Of a stretch of DNA of 64,000 nt, positions 10,699 to 21,513 are shown piece after piece. This stretch comes from Rhizomys pruinosus (Eukaryota; Chordata; Mammalia; Rodentia; Spalacidae), in NCBI GenBank assembly GCA_009823505.1, contig VZQC01008082.1:778761-842760 (forward strand), given 5' to 3'. Each line of letters starts with the position of its first letter. Positions within the stretch are counted from its first letter, which is position 1. The notes below the pieces were generated by a model. It saw only the letters and a program-made list of their open reading frames with translations, was not told where the DNA came from and searched no databases. The translations under genes were made by a program, and so were the position numbers.

Positions 10699-10719
10699 AA
10701 AACAAATTTTTTTTTTTTT

Positions 10720-11655
10720 CAAAAAAGAAGAATGGTGTGTATCAAATTTGCAATTTGGAAAGATTATTTTAGAGGCCAAAATGGAGAAAGGGACAAAGAA
10801 AATTTGTCTTAATCTAAACAAGAAAGACTTCCGGGCTTATCTGACTGTAAAGCACATGTAATTTCTAGTGTATTACATATGTTCTCTAGGGTATCACATG
10901 ACAAATGGCAGGAGAGTGAGGAAGCAGAGAGGTGGACAGGTCAGATTATAGATTTGGGGCCTGGATAATCTTCCTGGAAGGTACTGTGTAATCTGCTGAG
11001 GAGTTCTTATTTTCTCTTTGAGACAGCATTGAGACACTTGGAGATTTTGCACTTGAGCAATATAGCGACTGGCAAAAAATTATAGGATTTGAGGTCTGGA
11101 GTATGTATAGCTCAAATGGCAAGAAGGAGGAGGTGGTGGAGATATTTTCTGTCCCACTGCCCTAGGCCTTCTGTCATTACCAGCCATGATCTTCAGGTTC
11201 TCCTCTCCCCATTTTTCCTTCAGTTCTAGCTGTATGATATCTGCACCACCACATCTGGCATATTTAGAAAGTGTTTGCTGTTAACTGTTAACAATCAAGC
11301 AGGGTTTCTGTTAGTGTTTCTCTTATGAAAAAGGGTCACTTTAACTGAAGAGCCAAAACAAGGGTGGTGCACCTGTGTCAGTTTCACATCTCTTACGTGG
11401 TTCAGATGCTAACCTGTCTCTTCTCTTCTGGATCAAGTTCTGAATTCCTTAAAGAAAAGAAAGGACATTTCCTGTAGAACTAAAGTGTCACTCATTGCTG
11501 TAGAGAACCATAGCTTGTAATTTTGTCATGTGCTTATTATCTCCCATTGGTAAAGAGAATGCAGGGAGTGGGCCAGTTTCTTTAGTGATAGGTCATATTG
11601 GATAATTACTAGTGAGTGCTTGTCACCATAAGGGAGAGTTACACAGAAGATGCTT
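10720..11655 (+). other. Intron 1 stretch without recognisable feature
   Basis: No coding frame, RNA gene or recent repeat recognised on either strand. The first part (10740-11000) has old-LINE character. Confidence 0.5.
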
Positions 11656-11657
11656 CT

Positions 11658-11834
11658 TTTTTTGTTTGTTTGTTTGTTTTGTTTTTGTTTTTGGTCTTTT
11701 TGAGACAGGGTCTCTCTGTAGCCCCAGCTGTTCTGGAACTCTCTGTAGACCAGGCTGGTCTTGAACTCACAAAGATCCGCCTGCCTCTGCCTCCTGAGTG
11801 CTAGGATTAAAGGCGTGCGCCACCACGCCCGGCT
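11658..11834 (-). mobile_element. Young B1 SINE
   Basis: TTTG-rich tail, 'gagacagggtctctctgtag', ending 'gccaccacgcccggct'. Confidence 0.92.
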
Positions 11835-12123
11835 AAAAAGATGATTCTTACCTGAAGAGAGCAGCTGTTTTGGATGAATGGTAGGAGCAGTTTATGATGG
11901 GCAAGTTTTACTGGTTTCAGGTGGTTTTCCAAGTTCCTCTGAACTTTTGTGCAGCGTCTACTGTTTGTTCAAGAGAGAAATAAGAGTCTGAGTATTTCCC
12001 AAGCATTTGTTTTGCATCTTATTTCTAGGTGTGTAGTGTAAGGGACATGTTGAATAAGCCATTGTCCTTGTCTTCAAAGCAGTTAAAATAATTTAATATC
12101 CATCTAACTCTTTTTAAAAATTT

Positions 12124-12352
12124 TTCTTTTTTTAAAAATTTTATTTATTTTTATGTGTATGAATGTACTGTCTGCATGTAGGTTTGTGCACCCATATCGT
12201 GCAATGCCGTGGAGGTCAGGAGAGGGCGTCAGATTTCCCTGGAACTGGAGTTAAAGACGGTTCTCAGCCGCCATGTGGGTGCTGGGAATTGAACCCAGGT
12301 CCTCTGCAAGAGCAGTCGGCGCTCTTAACCGCTAGACCATCTCTCCAGCCCC
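12124..12352 (-). mobile_element. B2 SINE
   Basis: 'tatgtgtatgaatgtactgt' to 'ccatctctccagcccc'. Confidence 0.92.
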
Positions 12353-12354
12353 TA

Positions 12355-12606
12355 ACTTTTTTATTTTTTTTATTTTTTTTTTATTTTTGTATGTGTATGA
12401 ATGTACTGTCTGCATGCAGGTCTGTGCACCCGTGTCGTGCAATGCCGCGGAGGTCAGAAGAGGGTCTCGGATTCCCCTGGAACTGGAGTTCTCCTGGAAT
12501 TGGAGTTACAGACAGTTCTTAGCCGCCATGTGGGTGCTGGGGATCGAACCCGGGTCCTCTGCAAGAGCGTCGGTGCTCTTAACCGCTAGGCTATCTCTCC
12601 AGCCCC
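12355..12606 (-). mobile_element. Young B2 SINE with internal 17-bp duplication
   Basis: Same orientation as the copy upstream. The 'aactggagttctcctggaa' duplication gives two copies of the 17-bp module. Flanked by aactttttt. Confidence 0.92.
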
Positions 12607-13277
12607 AACTTTTTTTTTTTTAATTTACACTGCGTGATCCCATTCAGTGCCAGCAGCCTACAGGCACAGGCCAGGCAATGGTTCGGAGGCACAGTTTGCT
12701 CTAGCATGGGACACTACCATCTAACATTTATAACTACATACCATGTGCCACATACTGTCTTTGAAACACAAAGATGATTAAGATTCAAATACTTCTTGGG
12801 CCATTTCACAACCTACTAGGATGGTTAGCTGAAAGAAAATATTTGCAATTCATATACTGATGAAGGACCTGTGTCTATACAATTCAATAAAAGAAATAAC
12901 CTAAGAGAAAATGCATAAAAGATCTGAGTAGTTTTTTCTTCAAAGGAAATACTGAAATAGACAAAAAACACATGAAAAGATGTTCAACATGGTTAGTTTT
13001 CAGAGAAATGCAAATCAAAACTGCAATAATGTGTGGGCATGTAGCTCAGCAGTAGAGCATTTACTTAGCACTGCCATCCCCAGTGCATCCCAAATGAAAC
13101 AAGACAAATGAAACCTGTAGTGCTATTTCATATCTACTAGAGTGTTATCATAAAAAGACAGAGAGTGTTGTAATCATGCAAGGGAAGGGGACTTGTCACA
13201 CCCTGCTGCTGGGACTGGAAGACAGTAGCTGCTGTGAAAATCATTTGGGAAGTTCCTCAATAGGCTAAGCACAGTTA

Positions 13278-13529
13278 GGTTTCTTTTTTTTTTTTAGGCA
13301 GGGTCTCCCTGTTCCCCAGCTGGCCTTGAACTCACTCTGTAGACCAGACTGGCCTTGAACTCACAGAGATCCGCCTGCCTCTGCCTCCTGAGTGCTAGGA
13401 TTAAAGGCATGCGCCACTGCGCCTGGCTTAAAGATGGTTCTTGGTCACCATTTGGGTGCTGGGAATTGAACCCAGGTCCTCTGCAAGAGCAGTCAGCCCT
13501 CTTAATCGCTGAGCCATCTCTCCAGCCCA
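13278..13529 (-). mobile_element. B2-B1 composite SINE, copy 2
   Basis: Reversed B1 (13285-13427) continues without a gap into a reversed B2 head (aagatggttcttggtcacc ... ccatctctccagccc). The whole unit is flanked by the 11-bp repeat aagcacagtta at 13267-13277 and 13530-13540. It sits in an old L1M remnant. Confidence 0.87.
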
Positions 13530-13646
13530 AAGCACAGTTATGATACACAGCAGTTCTACTCTTAGGTAGAGTATACCCAGGAGAAATCAAATACAGATAT
13601 ACACAAACTTACAGACAAATGTTCAGAGCAGGACTAATTGTTAAAT

Positions 13647-13651
13647 GAGAT

Positions 13652-13682
<31 letters not shown>

Positions 13683-13858
13683 TGCAAGTGCACGTGTGCC
13701 TAGGCATACATTTGTAGGTCAGAGGACAGCTTTTTTTTTTTTTTTCCTGAAGAATATAAGACAGAGGACAACTTGTGAAAGTTGGTTCTGTCCCTTCAAC
13801 ATTGGATCCCAGAGATCAAACTCAAGTGCCTTTATCCAGTGAGCCATTTCACCAATCC
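13647..13858 (-). mobile_element. B3-type SINE with (ATTT)n tail
   Basis: (ATTT)n then 'gcaagtgcacgtgtgcctag' to 'gtgagccatttcaccaatcc'. Confidence 0.65.
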
Positions 13859-13920
13859 AGCAGTATTATTATTTTTTGTTTGTGTTTTGTTTTGTTTTTA
13901 TTTTGCAGCAGTATTTAAAA

Positions 13921-14140
13921 AAATACTTTTAAATATAAAATAAAGTATATTTGTGTATTGTCTGCATATGTCTAAGTGCACCCCGACATGCATTGCCCAC
14001 GGAGGTCTGAAAAGGTGTTGGATCCTCTGGAACTAGAGTTAACAGATAGTTGTTAGCTGCCATGTGGGTGCTGGGAACTGAACTCAGGTCCTCTGCAAGA
14101 GCAGCTACTGCTCTTAACCAATGAGCCATCTTTCCAGCCT
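13921..14140 (-). mobile_element. B2 SINE
   Basis: 'gtgtattgtctgcatatgtc' to 'gagccatctttccagcctc'. Confidence 0.87.
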
Positions 14141-14157
14141 CAAGCAGTATTATTTAT

Positions 14158-14302
14158 TTGTCTTTTTGAGACAGGGTCTCCCTGTAGCTCTGGCTGTCCT
14201 GGAACTTACTCTGTAGACCAGGCTGGCCTTGAACTCACAGAGATCTGCCTGCCTCTGCCTCCCAAGTGCTAGGATTAAAGGCATGCGCCACCACGCTCAG
14301 CT
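14158..14302 (-). mobile_element. B1 SINE
   Basis: 'gagacagggtctccctgtag' to 'gccaccacgctcagct', flanked by agtattattt. Confidence 0.9.
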
Positions 14303-14499
14303 AGTATTATTTTTAAGAGCCAAAACATTGAAACAACTCAAGTACCCAATGAATGAATAAATAAAATACGATATTCTTGCCATATAAATAATCTTATATG
14401 GTGGAATATTATTTAGAAAGCAAAGAATTGAACTGCTGATACATGCTATATATAACATGGATGATTCTTCAAAATATCTTATATGAAAGAAGAAAGTCA

Positions 14500-14768
14500 C
14501 AGCTGAGTGTGGTGAAGCTCACCTGTAATTCTAGTGGTGAGGAGGCTCAGGCAGGAGGATCATGAGTTTGTGGCCGGCTTGGGTGACATAGTAAGACCTT
14601 GTTTTTTTATTTTTATTTTTTTGGTCTTTTCGAGACAGGGTCTCCCTGTAGCCCCAGCTGTCCTGGAATTCCCTCTGTAGACCAGGCTGGCCTTGAACTC
14701 ACAAAGATCCACCTGCCTCTGCCTCCCAAGTGGTAGGATTAAAGAAGACCTTGTTTTTTAAAAAAAGA
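14500..14768 (+). mobile_element. B1 SINE (+) split by B1 SINE (-)
   Basis: Older B1 (+) 14500-14605, interrupted by a truncated minus-strand B1 (14606-14744). TSD aagaccttgttttt. Confidence 0.8.
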
Positions 14769-14772
14769 AATT

Positions 14773-14990
14773 GGGGCTATAGAAATGGGTCAGCAGTTAA
14801 GAGCACTGGCTGCTCTTGCAGAGGACCCAGGTTTGGTTCTCACCACCACATGGCAGCTCACAACTGTCTGTAACTCCAGTTTCAGGGAATCTGACACCCT
14901 TTTCTGGGTTCCGTGGGTTTGTGTGCATGTGGTGTACTTACATGTAGGCAAAACAGTCAAACATATAATAAAAATAAATATTTAACAAAG
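14773..14990 (+). mobile_element. B2 SINE
   Basis: 'ggggctatagaaatgggtca' to 'aataaaaataaatattt'. Confidence 0.88.
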
Positions 14991-14994
14991 AAGT

Positions 14995-15374
14995 CATTGG
15001 CCTCGTTACTCTATCTTGATAGACCTTAGATTCCTTAAGGGTGAGACCTATTAATTATTTGGTGTCCCAGTCTAGAGCTAAACATTAAGTTGTTGAGTGG
15101 ATCTATGAATGACTGCAATTTGAGAATGTCTCACAAAGGAAGTGATACTTGACCTACATCTTACAGGACAGAAAGGAGTGAGCTAGACACTGAAGATGAG
15201 AGAATTTGGGGGAAAGAGATAGCAGCCAGTAAAGCACGGGGGTGTGCGAGGACGTGCTAGAATGGTATCTGGTTCAGTATGGTCAAAGTCAAAGTCATTT
15301 GGCAGAGAAGCGAAGTGAAGTAGTTGGGCTGGAGTGTGCAGAACTTTGTACATACTAAGGGGTTTAGACTTTAA
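14995..15374 (+). other. Intron 1 stretch, old LINE-like
   Basis: No gene. 'acttgacctacatcttacag' and 'ctggagtgtgcagaactttg' suggest the same old LINE class as 7240-8885; it continues after the SINEs at 15810-15895 and 16080-16230. Confidence 0.4.
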
Positions 15375-15597
15375 AGATTTGTTTTTATTATTTTTATTTT
15401 ATGTGTATGAGTGTGTTGCCTGTGTGTACGTGTATCTGTGTTGTGCAAAGCCCGAGGAGTCAGAAGAAGGTGTTAGATTCCCCTGAAATAGGAGTTACTA
15501 TGGATGGTTGTTAGCCACCATGTAGGTACTGGGAATTGAACCTGGGCTCTGTAAGAGCAGCCGGTGTTCTTAACTGCTGAGCCATCTCTCCAGCCCC
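15375..15597 (-). mobile_element. B2 SINE
   Basis: 'tatgtgtatgagtgtgttgc' to 'gccatctctccagcccc'. Confidence 0.88.
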
Positions 15598-15604
15598 TAA
15601 AGAT

Positions 15605-15807
15605 TTGTTTTTTATTACTTTGAAAAATTATATATGTGTTATCTGTTTGTGAATATGTACACGTTTGCATGTGTCTGCAGCGGTCAGAGGCCTCGGATCC
15701 CTGGAGCTGGAGTAGTTGTGAGCTGCCCAAAATGGGTGCTAGGAACTAAACTTGAGCCTTTGTAAGAGCAGCAAGTACTCTTAACCACTGGGCCATCTCT
15801 CCAGCCC
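15605..15807 (-). mobile_element. B2/B3 SINE, diverged
   Basis: 'gaatatgtacacgtttgcat' to 'gccatctctccagccc'. Confidence 0.78.
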
Positions 15808-15899
15808 TAGGAGTTAGACTTTCAGCCGAAAGTAATAAAAGTTTGTTAAAGTAGAATGATGATGTGTTCAGGTTTGTGTCTGATAAAGAATACTATGCG

Positions 15900-16085
15900 A
15901 CTGGGCGTGGTGGCGCACACCTTTAATCCTAGTACTTGGGAGGCAGAGGCAGAGGCAGGCGGATCTTTGTGAGTTCAAGGCCAGCCTGGTCTACACAGTG
16001 AGTTCCAGGACAGCTGGGGCTACAGGGAGACCCTGTCTTGAAAAGACCAAAAAAAAAAAACCAAACCAAAACAAACAAAAAAACC
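15900..16085 (+). mobile_element. B1 SINE
   Basis: 'actgggcgtggtggcgcaca' to 'gaccctgtcttgaaaagacc', with a small duplication in 'gaggcagaggcagaggcag'. Confidence 0.9.
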
Positions 16086-16264
16086 GCTATGCCTGTGCCT
16101 GTGTTGAGAGTCTGTTGTGACAAGAGTAGAGTCCAGCTCACTTTGGAGGCCATTGCTCTAAACCAAGAGAGCAACAGATAAAGTCTGAACAAGAGTTTTA
16201 GAATTAAAAGTTGACTTCCTCATGGAGAATATTGAGAAAGACTGAGAAAGAGATGAAAAGCATG

Positions 16265-16620
16265 TGTTCTAGTTTGTCTTTCCATTGCTGTGACAAAACA
16301 CTCTGACACCAACTTGGGGAGGAAAGGGTTTATTCAGCTTACATCTCCTGGGTCACAGTTCATTACTTAGGGAGCCCAAGACAGGAACTCAGGGCAGTAA
16401 CCTGGAAGCAGGAGCTGAAGCACAGGCCATGTTCACCGGCTTGCTCTCTACTGGCTTGCTCTCTGGTTCATGCCCAGCCTGCCTTCTTATACTGTCACTG
16501 CTCAACAATCAAGACAATACACCACAGATGTGGCCACAGGCCAATCCAATGGAGCCAATTCCCCAACTGAGGCTCCCTCAACCCAGGTGTGTCAAGTTGA
16601 CACCAAAGCTATCCAGCACA
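16265..16620 (-). repeat. LTR (3' LTR in element orientation), copy 1
   Basis: 356 bp, TG...CA ends; nearly identical to 17792-18150. It lacks a 4-base string present in its partner near position 16306 and carries one extra T near its start. Confidence 0.88.
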
Positions 16621-17791
16621 ATTGACCCCTTGTCAACTTGACACACAAAACACATCACTATTAAACCACCACCTTTCCAGTTCTTATCCCCAAAGTATGA
16701 TGTTAACATTAATCACAACCTAAGACAGTACAACCTTAAAAGCCCCACAGTCCTTAAAATGTCCAAACACTTAAAAGTTCACAGTCTATTAAAAGTCTCT
16801 TAACTGTGGGCTGCTGTAAAATCCAAAACAAGTACTGTCTTATTTCAAAGGGAAGAATCAGGCACTCTCAAACAAAACCTAAGTCCAGCAAAGTAGCTCA
16901 AGGCTGGACACCTGGGATTCACTCACGATCTTCTGGGCTCCAAAGGGTCTCGGCAGCTCCCCCTCTCCGACTCTGCCGTCCGTGGCACACTCATCTCGCA
17001 GGCCCAGGCCGACTCCATTCTACACCTACCGCTGCTCTTGGTGGTCGTCCCAGGGTACCGGCATCTCCAAAAAGCTGGGGTCGCTACTGAAACTGAGGCA
17101 GCACCTTCACCAATGGTCTCTTCTGACCTCTCCTGGTGCAAAGCCTCAGCTTCTCTCCATGACCCCTGCAATCCTGGGGTCTTCACAGCAACCGAGGTGC
17201 ACTTCCACCAATGGTCTTTCCTGACCTCTCACAGTGCCAAGCCTCGGCTGCTCTCTGTGACCCCCTCAAATTTCAACACCGGAACCATATAGGAGACTCT
17301 TACACATTACCAAGTCCGGCTTCTGGCTCGAGATGGAGGCTCAGGCCCTTTCTGGGTCACAGCTTCTGTGTGCTGACCTTGAAGATATTCTCCCCAGAAG
17401 ATTTCACCTCAGTGATGCTGGTCTCTTGTTACTTACAGCTGATTTTTCAGCCCCAGCTAACCAGCATCAATTGCCCCAGTACCACAAAAGTTTCACTTCA
17501 GGTTCTGGTCTCTTGTTACTTACAGCTGATTCTCCACAGCCCCAGCTGACCAGAACCCACAGATTACACAGTCCTGATGATCTCTGCTCTCCTTTGAAAC
17601 TAGAAACTTCACAAGCCAGGCCTCCATCTTCTACAACTCCTTCAGCAAAACTGCTCCAAGCTCCACAGCAACAATCTTTAGGCATTCAATGATCTTCCCA
17701 GCCCAAAGTTCCAAACGCCTCCACAATCCTTCCCCAAAACACCAAGGTCAGGTCTGTCACAGCAATACCCCACTCGTCTGGTACCAATTTC

Positions 17792-18150
17792 TGTCCTAGT
17801 TTGTCTTCCATTGCTGTGACAAAACACTCTGACCGACACCAACTTGGGGAGGAAAGGGTTTATTCAGCTTACATCTCCTGGGTCACAGTTCATTACTTAG
17901 GGAGCCCAAGACAGGAACTCAGGGCAGTAACCTGGAAGCAGGAGCTGAAGCACAGGCCATGTTCACCGGCTTGCTCTCTACTGGCTTGCTCTCTGGTTCA
18001 TGCCCAGCCTGCCTTCTTATACTGTCACTGCTCAACAATCAAGACAATACACCACAGATGTGGCCACAGGCCAATCCAATGGAGCCAATTCCCCAACTGA
18101 GGCTCCCTCAACCCAGGTGTGTCAAGTTGACAGCAAAGCTATCCAGCACA
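17792..18150 (-). repeat. LTR (5' LTR in element orientation), copy 1
   Basis: 359 bp with TG...CA ends, followed by the right-hand gcatg target duplication. In the transcribed (minus) direction it would hold the promoter and be followed by the tRNA-Leu primer site at about 17768-17786. Confidence 0.87.
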
Positions 18151-18374
18151 GCATGTTTGGCAGAATGCATGAGCTCTGGTGGGGTGGGGGAATGGGGGGG
18201 GGACTCGAGTCTAGATTTGATAAAAAAATAAATAAATGCATAAAAGAAGAAAACAAAACCAAAAAGTTGAAGGGAGATTTCCCAGGTGGGTATATATATT
18301 CAGCATATACTGTCTAGATAGTGAAAGCTTTAGGAGGAATTCATAGAGCATAGTTCTGTTTTGGAGAGATGTCT

Positions 18375-18615
18375 TCTTTTTTTTGTAATTTTATTTTTGT
18401 ATGTGTATGAATGTACTGTCTGCATGTAGGTTTGTGCACCCGTGTTGTGCAATGCCGCGGTCAGAAGAGGGTCTCGGAATCCCCTGGAACTGGAGTTCTC
18501 CTGGAAATGGAGTTACAGACGGTTCTCAGCCGCCATGTGGGTGCTGGGGATTGAACCCCAGTCCTCTGCAAGAGCAATTGGTGCTCTTAACCACTAGGCT
18601 ATCTCTCCAGCCCCT
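18375..18615 (-). mobile_element. B2 SINE
   Basis: 'tgtatgtgtatgaatgtact' to 'ctatctctccagcccc', with the 17-bp module duplicated. Confidence 0.9.
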
Positions 18616-18820
18616 GGAGGGATTTCTATAGAGGATGCCAACTGCCTAGGGTTTTCAAGGATGGTAAGAGGAGTTTAGGGTATGTGGCAGCCAAGAGTGT
18701 GTCTCAGGAAGTCTGGGAAGAGGGGAAGCAAACTGAGGAATGGGAATCTGATGGGGGAGGAATAGAAGAACCGAAGAAGCAAATTTCAATTGTCCTCAAA
18801 TTTGGAAAGTTTAATTGAAG

Positions 18821-18998
18821 GGGCTGGAGAGCACTAGCTACCCTTGCAGAGGACCCATGTTTGATTCTCAGCACCCACATTGTGGCTAACAACTATCCAT
18901 AACTCCAGTTCCAGAGGAATCTGATGCTTTCTTCTGACCACTGTGCATGCACTTACTTACATGCAGGCAATACACTCATACATATTAAAAAAAAAAAA
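18821..18998 (+). mobile_element. B2 SINE, internally deleted
   Basis: 'ggggctggagagcactagct' to 'cactcatacatattaaaa'. Confidence 0.82.
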
Positions 18999-18999
18999 A

Positions 19000-19496
19000 A
19001 GCTTAACCGAAGAAGCTTTCCTACTTAGCTGGGTTGGAGGATGTGCTTTCTGGTGATGAGTGGCAGAGGTGAAGGCAGACAGAGCTGCGGCTGTGGATAC
19101 AGCGGCATCTCCTTCACTGCTGAGTGTGCTTTCAGGCCTCACAGTGTGGCTTAGATATATGCAGTATCCCCAGCCCATCTAGGATCTTGGAAGTCTGAAA
19201 GGTGAGGTAGTTGCACTTTGGCTTATTAGCCTTGAGTGTTTGTCATGGCTGAGGAGTTGGGGAAGAATGTGACTGAGAAGAGAATGGGTAGTCTGGGAAC
19301 CTTTGGACCTCCCTGGTTATTCTGATCACGCAGCAGCCATGTCAGCTTTCTCTGCCAGATAGGCTCAGCCAGCCTGGGCAGTGTGCATTCTGTGAGGCTC
19401 AGGAGCTAGCTCATCTCTTTTTCAGGGATTACAAAGCATTTTATTTATATGTCAGAGGTCATTTTTATCATATTTAAATTGTTTCTCACTTCACTT
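19000..19496 (+). other. Intron 1 stretch without recognisable feature
   Basis: No gene, RNA or repeat family that I recognise. Confidence 0.5.
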
Positions 19497-19705
19497 TTTG
19501 GACTGTGACTGCATCAGTAGCAAAGGCTGGACTTCCCTATCTCTACTCTTATGAAGGGGTAAAGTGTGGCTGTGTGGCTGATCATTCTCTAACATGGAAG
19601 GATCATGTGGTACCCCAAATATCCAGTTGGCTACCCAAAGAAGTAGAGGATCGGATTCTAGAATTAGGGGTGTCTGTAGTTAAGGTGTTTAAAACCATGG
19701 TCCTT

Positions 19706-19877
19706 GGGGCTGGAGAGATGGCTCAGTGGTTAAGAGCACTGGCTATGCCTTTAATCCTAGCACTCCAGAGGCAGAGGCAGGCAGATCTTTGTGAGTTCAA
19801 GGCCAGCCTGGTCTACAGAGCAAGTTCCAGGCCACCTAGGGCTACAGGGAGACCCTGTCTCGAAAAAGACCAAAAGA
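19706..19877 (+). mobile_element. B2-B1 chimera with a different junction
   Basis: About 40 bp of B2 head (ggctggagagatggctcagt ... agcactggct) runs into B1 at 'atgcctttaatcctagcac', missing the first B1 bases. This is not the fixed composite junction. Confidence 0.7.
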
Positions 19878-19902
19878 ACCCCCTTTATCCAAGCTCCTTC
19901 AT

Positions 19903-20080
19903 TTGGGGCTGGAGAGATGGCCTAGCAGTTAAGAGCGCCGACTGCTCTTGCAGAGGACCCAGGTTTGATTCTGACCATTGCAGGACACAGGTGCACGAAC
20001 CTACATGTAGACTGTATATTCATACACATACGAAAATAAATAAATAAAAATAAATTTAAAAAAACATTAAAAAAAAAAGA
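19903..20080 (+). mobile_element. B2 SINE with internal deletion
   Basis: Head to 'ggacccaggtttgattctga', then directly 'ccattgcaggacacaggtgc'; about 85 bp missing from the middle. Confidence 0.85.
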
Positions 20081-21072
20081 GCTTCAGTTGAGTATTTAAA
20101 AAAAAACAACACAAAAAATCCATGGTCATGTATGGGGAGATCTCTTGAAATGTCCTGCAAATGTGAGTTACCAGTCTTCCTGTGCAGGCAGGTCTTGGAG
20201 ATCCACTAATGGGACTTCAGCCAGTGTCCAATCTATAATGAGGAAAGTCCGACTTTGTCCTAGAGTGGATGGAACTGGTAAATCAAGCCAAAAGGAGCCA
20301 GTGGTTCCCTCTCCCCCCAAAACCTGTGTTTTGACCCTGAGGATCAGATCTTAAACTGACCTGGAGAAAACAAAAACCTTGGTTAATCTGGGCTAACTGT
20401 GTGGCCTTAAACATCCAAAAGGAAAGTATAACCAGAAACAAATAATTAGTAAGGCTTGAGAAATTGTACTTCAGATATAAAACTCGAGATCTTAGTAAAA
20501 AGACAAAAAGTAAAAAACCAAACAAAAAAACACTGTTTTGTCTGTCTTCAATTCTTACTGGCAAGTGCAGCTACCCTGTGGCTGCCACTGCTTTTGCCAT
20601 CCTTCAAAGACATGAGACACAGCTCTTCAACCTTCCAGTATGGACTGAAGACTCATGTCTCTCCAATAATCCTCCAAACCTTCAGTGCCAGATGGGGACT
20701 GCTGAGACATCCAGCTTGTGGACTGAGTAACTACTGGGGTTTCAGCCTCTTCAGAGTGTAGTCTGTCATTGTTGGACTACCCAGGCTGTATCACGGAGAC
20801 CAGTACAGGAAGATCAGGACAGGACGTAGAGCTTACTGGACCTCATTTGGTGACCATGGGAAGGGAAGACCCCAGTGTGGAGCACACGGGCAGGACTGAT
20901 TGATGGTTGTTAGGCTTGCCAAGGAGGAGCCTTCAAACAATTCCTTAAGAAAAACATGACATCTTTTAGCCTAATAAAGAAAAGCAATAATAAAAAAAAG
21001 AAATCATAGGCTGAAGATGCTAAAACCTATGGCAAATTGGAAGGAACAACAACAACAACAAAGACTGGGTCA

Positions 21073-21285
21073 GGGGCTGGAGAGATGGCTTAGCAGTTAA
21101 GAGCACCGACTGCTCTTGCAGAGGACCGGGGTTTAATTCCCAGCACCCATATGGTGGCTAAGAACCATCTTTAACTCATTTCAGGGGAATCCGACACCCT
21201 CTTCTGACCTCCGCAGCATTGCACAACACGGGTGCACCGACCTACATGCAGACAGTACATTCATACACATAAGACGAATAAAAAA
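21073..21285 (+). mobile_element. B2 SINE with TSD
   Basis: 'ggggctggagagatggctta' to 'ttcatacacataagacgaat'. TSD aagactgggtca / aagaccgggtca. Confidence 0.92.
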
Positions 21286-21513
21286 GACCGGGTCAAAGAA
21301 CTGACTGAAACAGCGAACTTCTGCCCAAAACAGTAAACTTCTGCATCGAAAATTTTAAAAGAGACTGAGAAAAAGATGAAAAATGTTTGGCAGAATGCAT
21401 GAACTCTGGTGGGGTGGGGGGGGCAAGGAAGGGGGAGTGGGTCTAGATTTGATTGGGAAATGTTGTATGAAATGCACAAAGCTTCAATAAAAATTGGCTT
21501 AAACCCCCCCCCC

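Larger units (their letters stand above)
12790..14490 (+). other. Old L1M 3' region, broken by SINEs
   Basis: Blocks 12800-13260, 13545-13640 and 14305-14495 contain 'cacatgaaaagatgttcaac', 'gaaatgcaaatcaaaactgc', 'gttctactcttaggtagagt' and 'ggtggaatattatttagaaa', all diagnostic of the end of old mammalian L1 ORF2/3'UTR. An ID-type SINE (13031-13082) and several B1/B2/B3 units are inside. Confidence 0.75.
16265..18150 (-). mobile_element. Complete non-autonomous ERVL/MaLR-type LTR element, copy 1
   Basis: Two direct LTRs (16265-16620 and 17792-18150) bound a 1,171-bp internal region. LTR ends are TG...CA, and a 5-bp TSD (gcatg) lies at 16260-16264 and 18151-18155. Read on the minus strand, each LTR starts TGTGCTGGATAG and has a TATA-like 'agtataagaag' and an AATAAA before 'ccctttcctccccaa'. 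Five bases inside the 5' LTR is a primer site (TGGTACCAGACGAGTGGGG, with a 2-base insertion) that pairs with the 3' end of tRNA-Leu(UAA), as known for ERVL. No gag or pol frame is visible, so it needs enzymes in trans. The two LTRs differ by about two substitutions and two small indels, so insertion is fairly recent. Confidence 0.88.
19497..21513 (+). pseudogene. Unrecognised retrosequence, interrupted by SINEs
   Basis: Outside inserted SINEs (19706-19877, 19903-20080, 21073-21285) the sequence is protein-like in places: KEVEDRILELGVSVVKVFK near 19640, then CPANVSYQSSCAGRSWRSTN near 20155. It is broken by stops and frameshifts. An AATAAA with an A-rich run lies near 20975-20998, and a second AATAAA near 21485. 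A 'ccatggtc' repeat flanks the first SINE group. The 3' part (21361-21450) is homologous to sequence at the insertion site of the LTR element at 16265, so it may be a repeated family rather than a gene copy. I do not recognise the parent; it could be a decayed endogenous retroelement. Confidence 0.35.

Noticed and set aside
17211..17692. Open frames of 110-150 codons in the LTR element internal regions (also 42847-43600)
   Set aside because: Frames occur on both strands, are not conserved as gag or pol, and the second copy differs by indels that change them.
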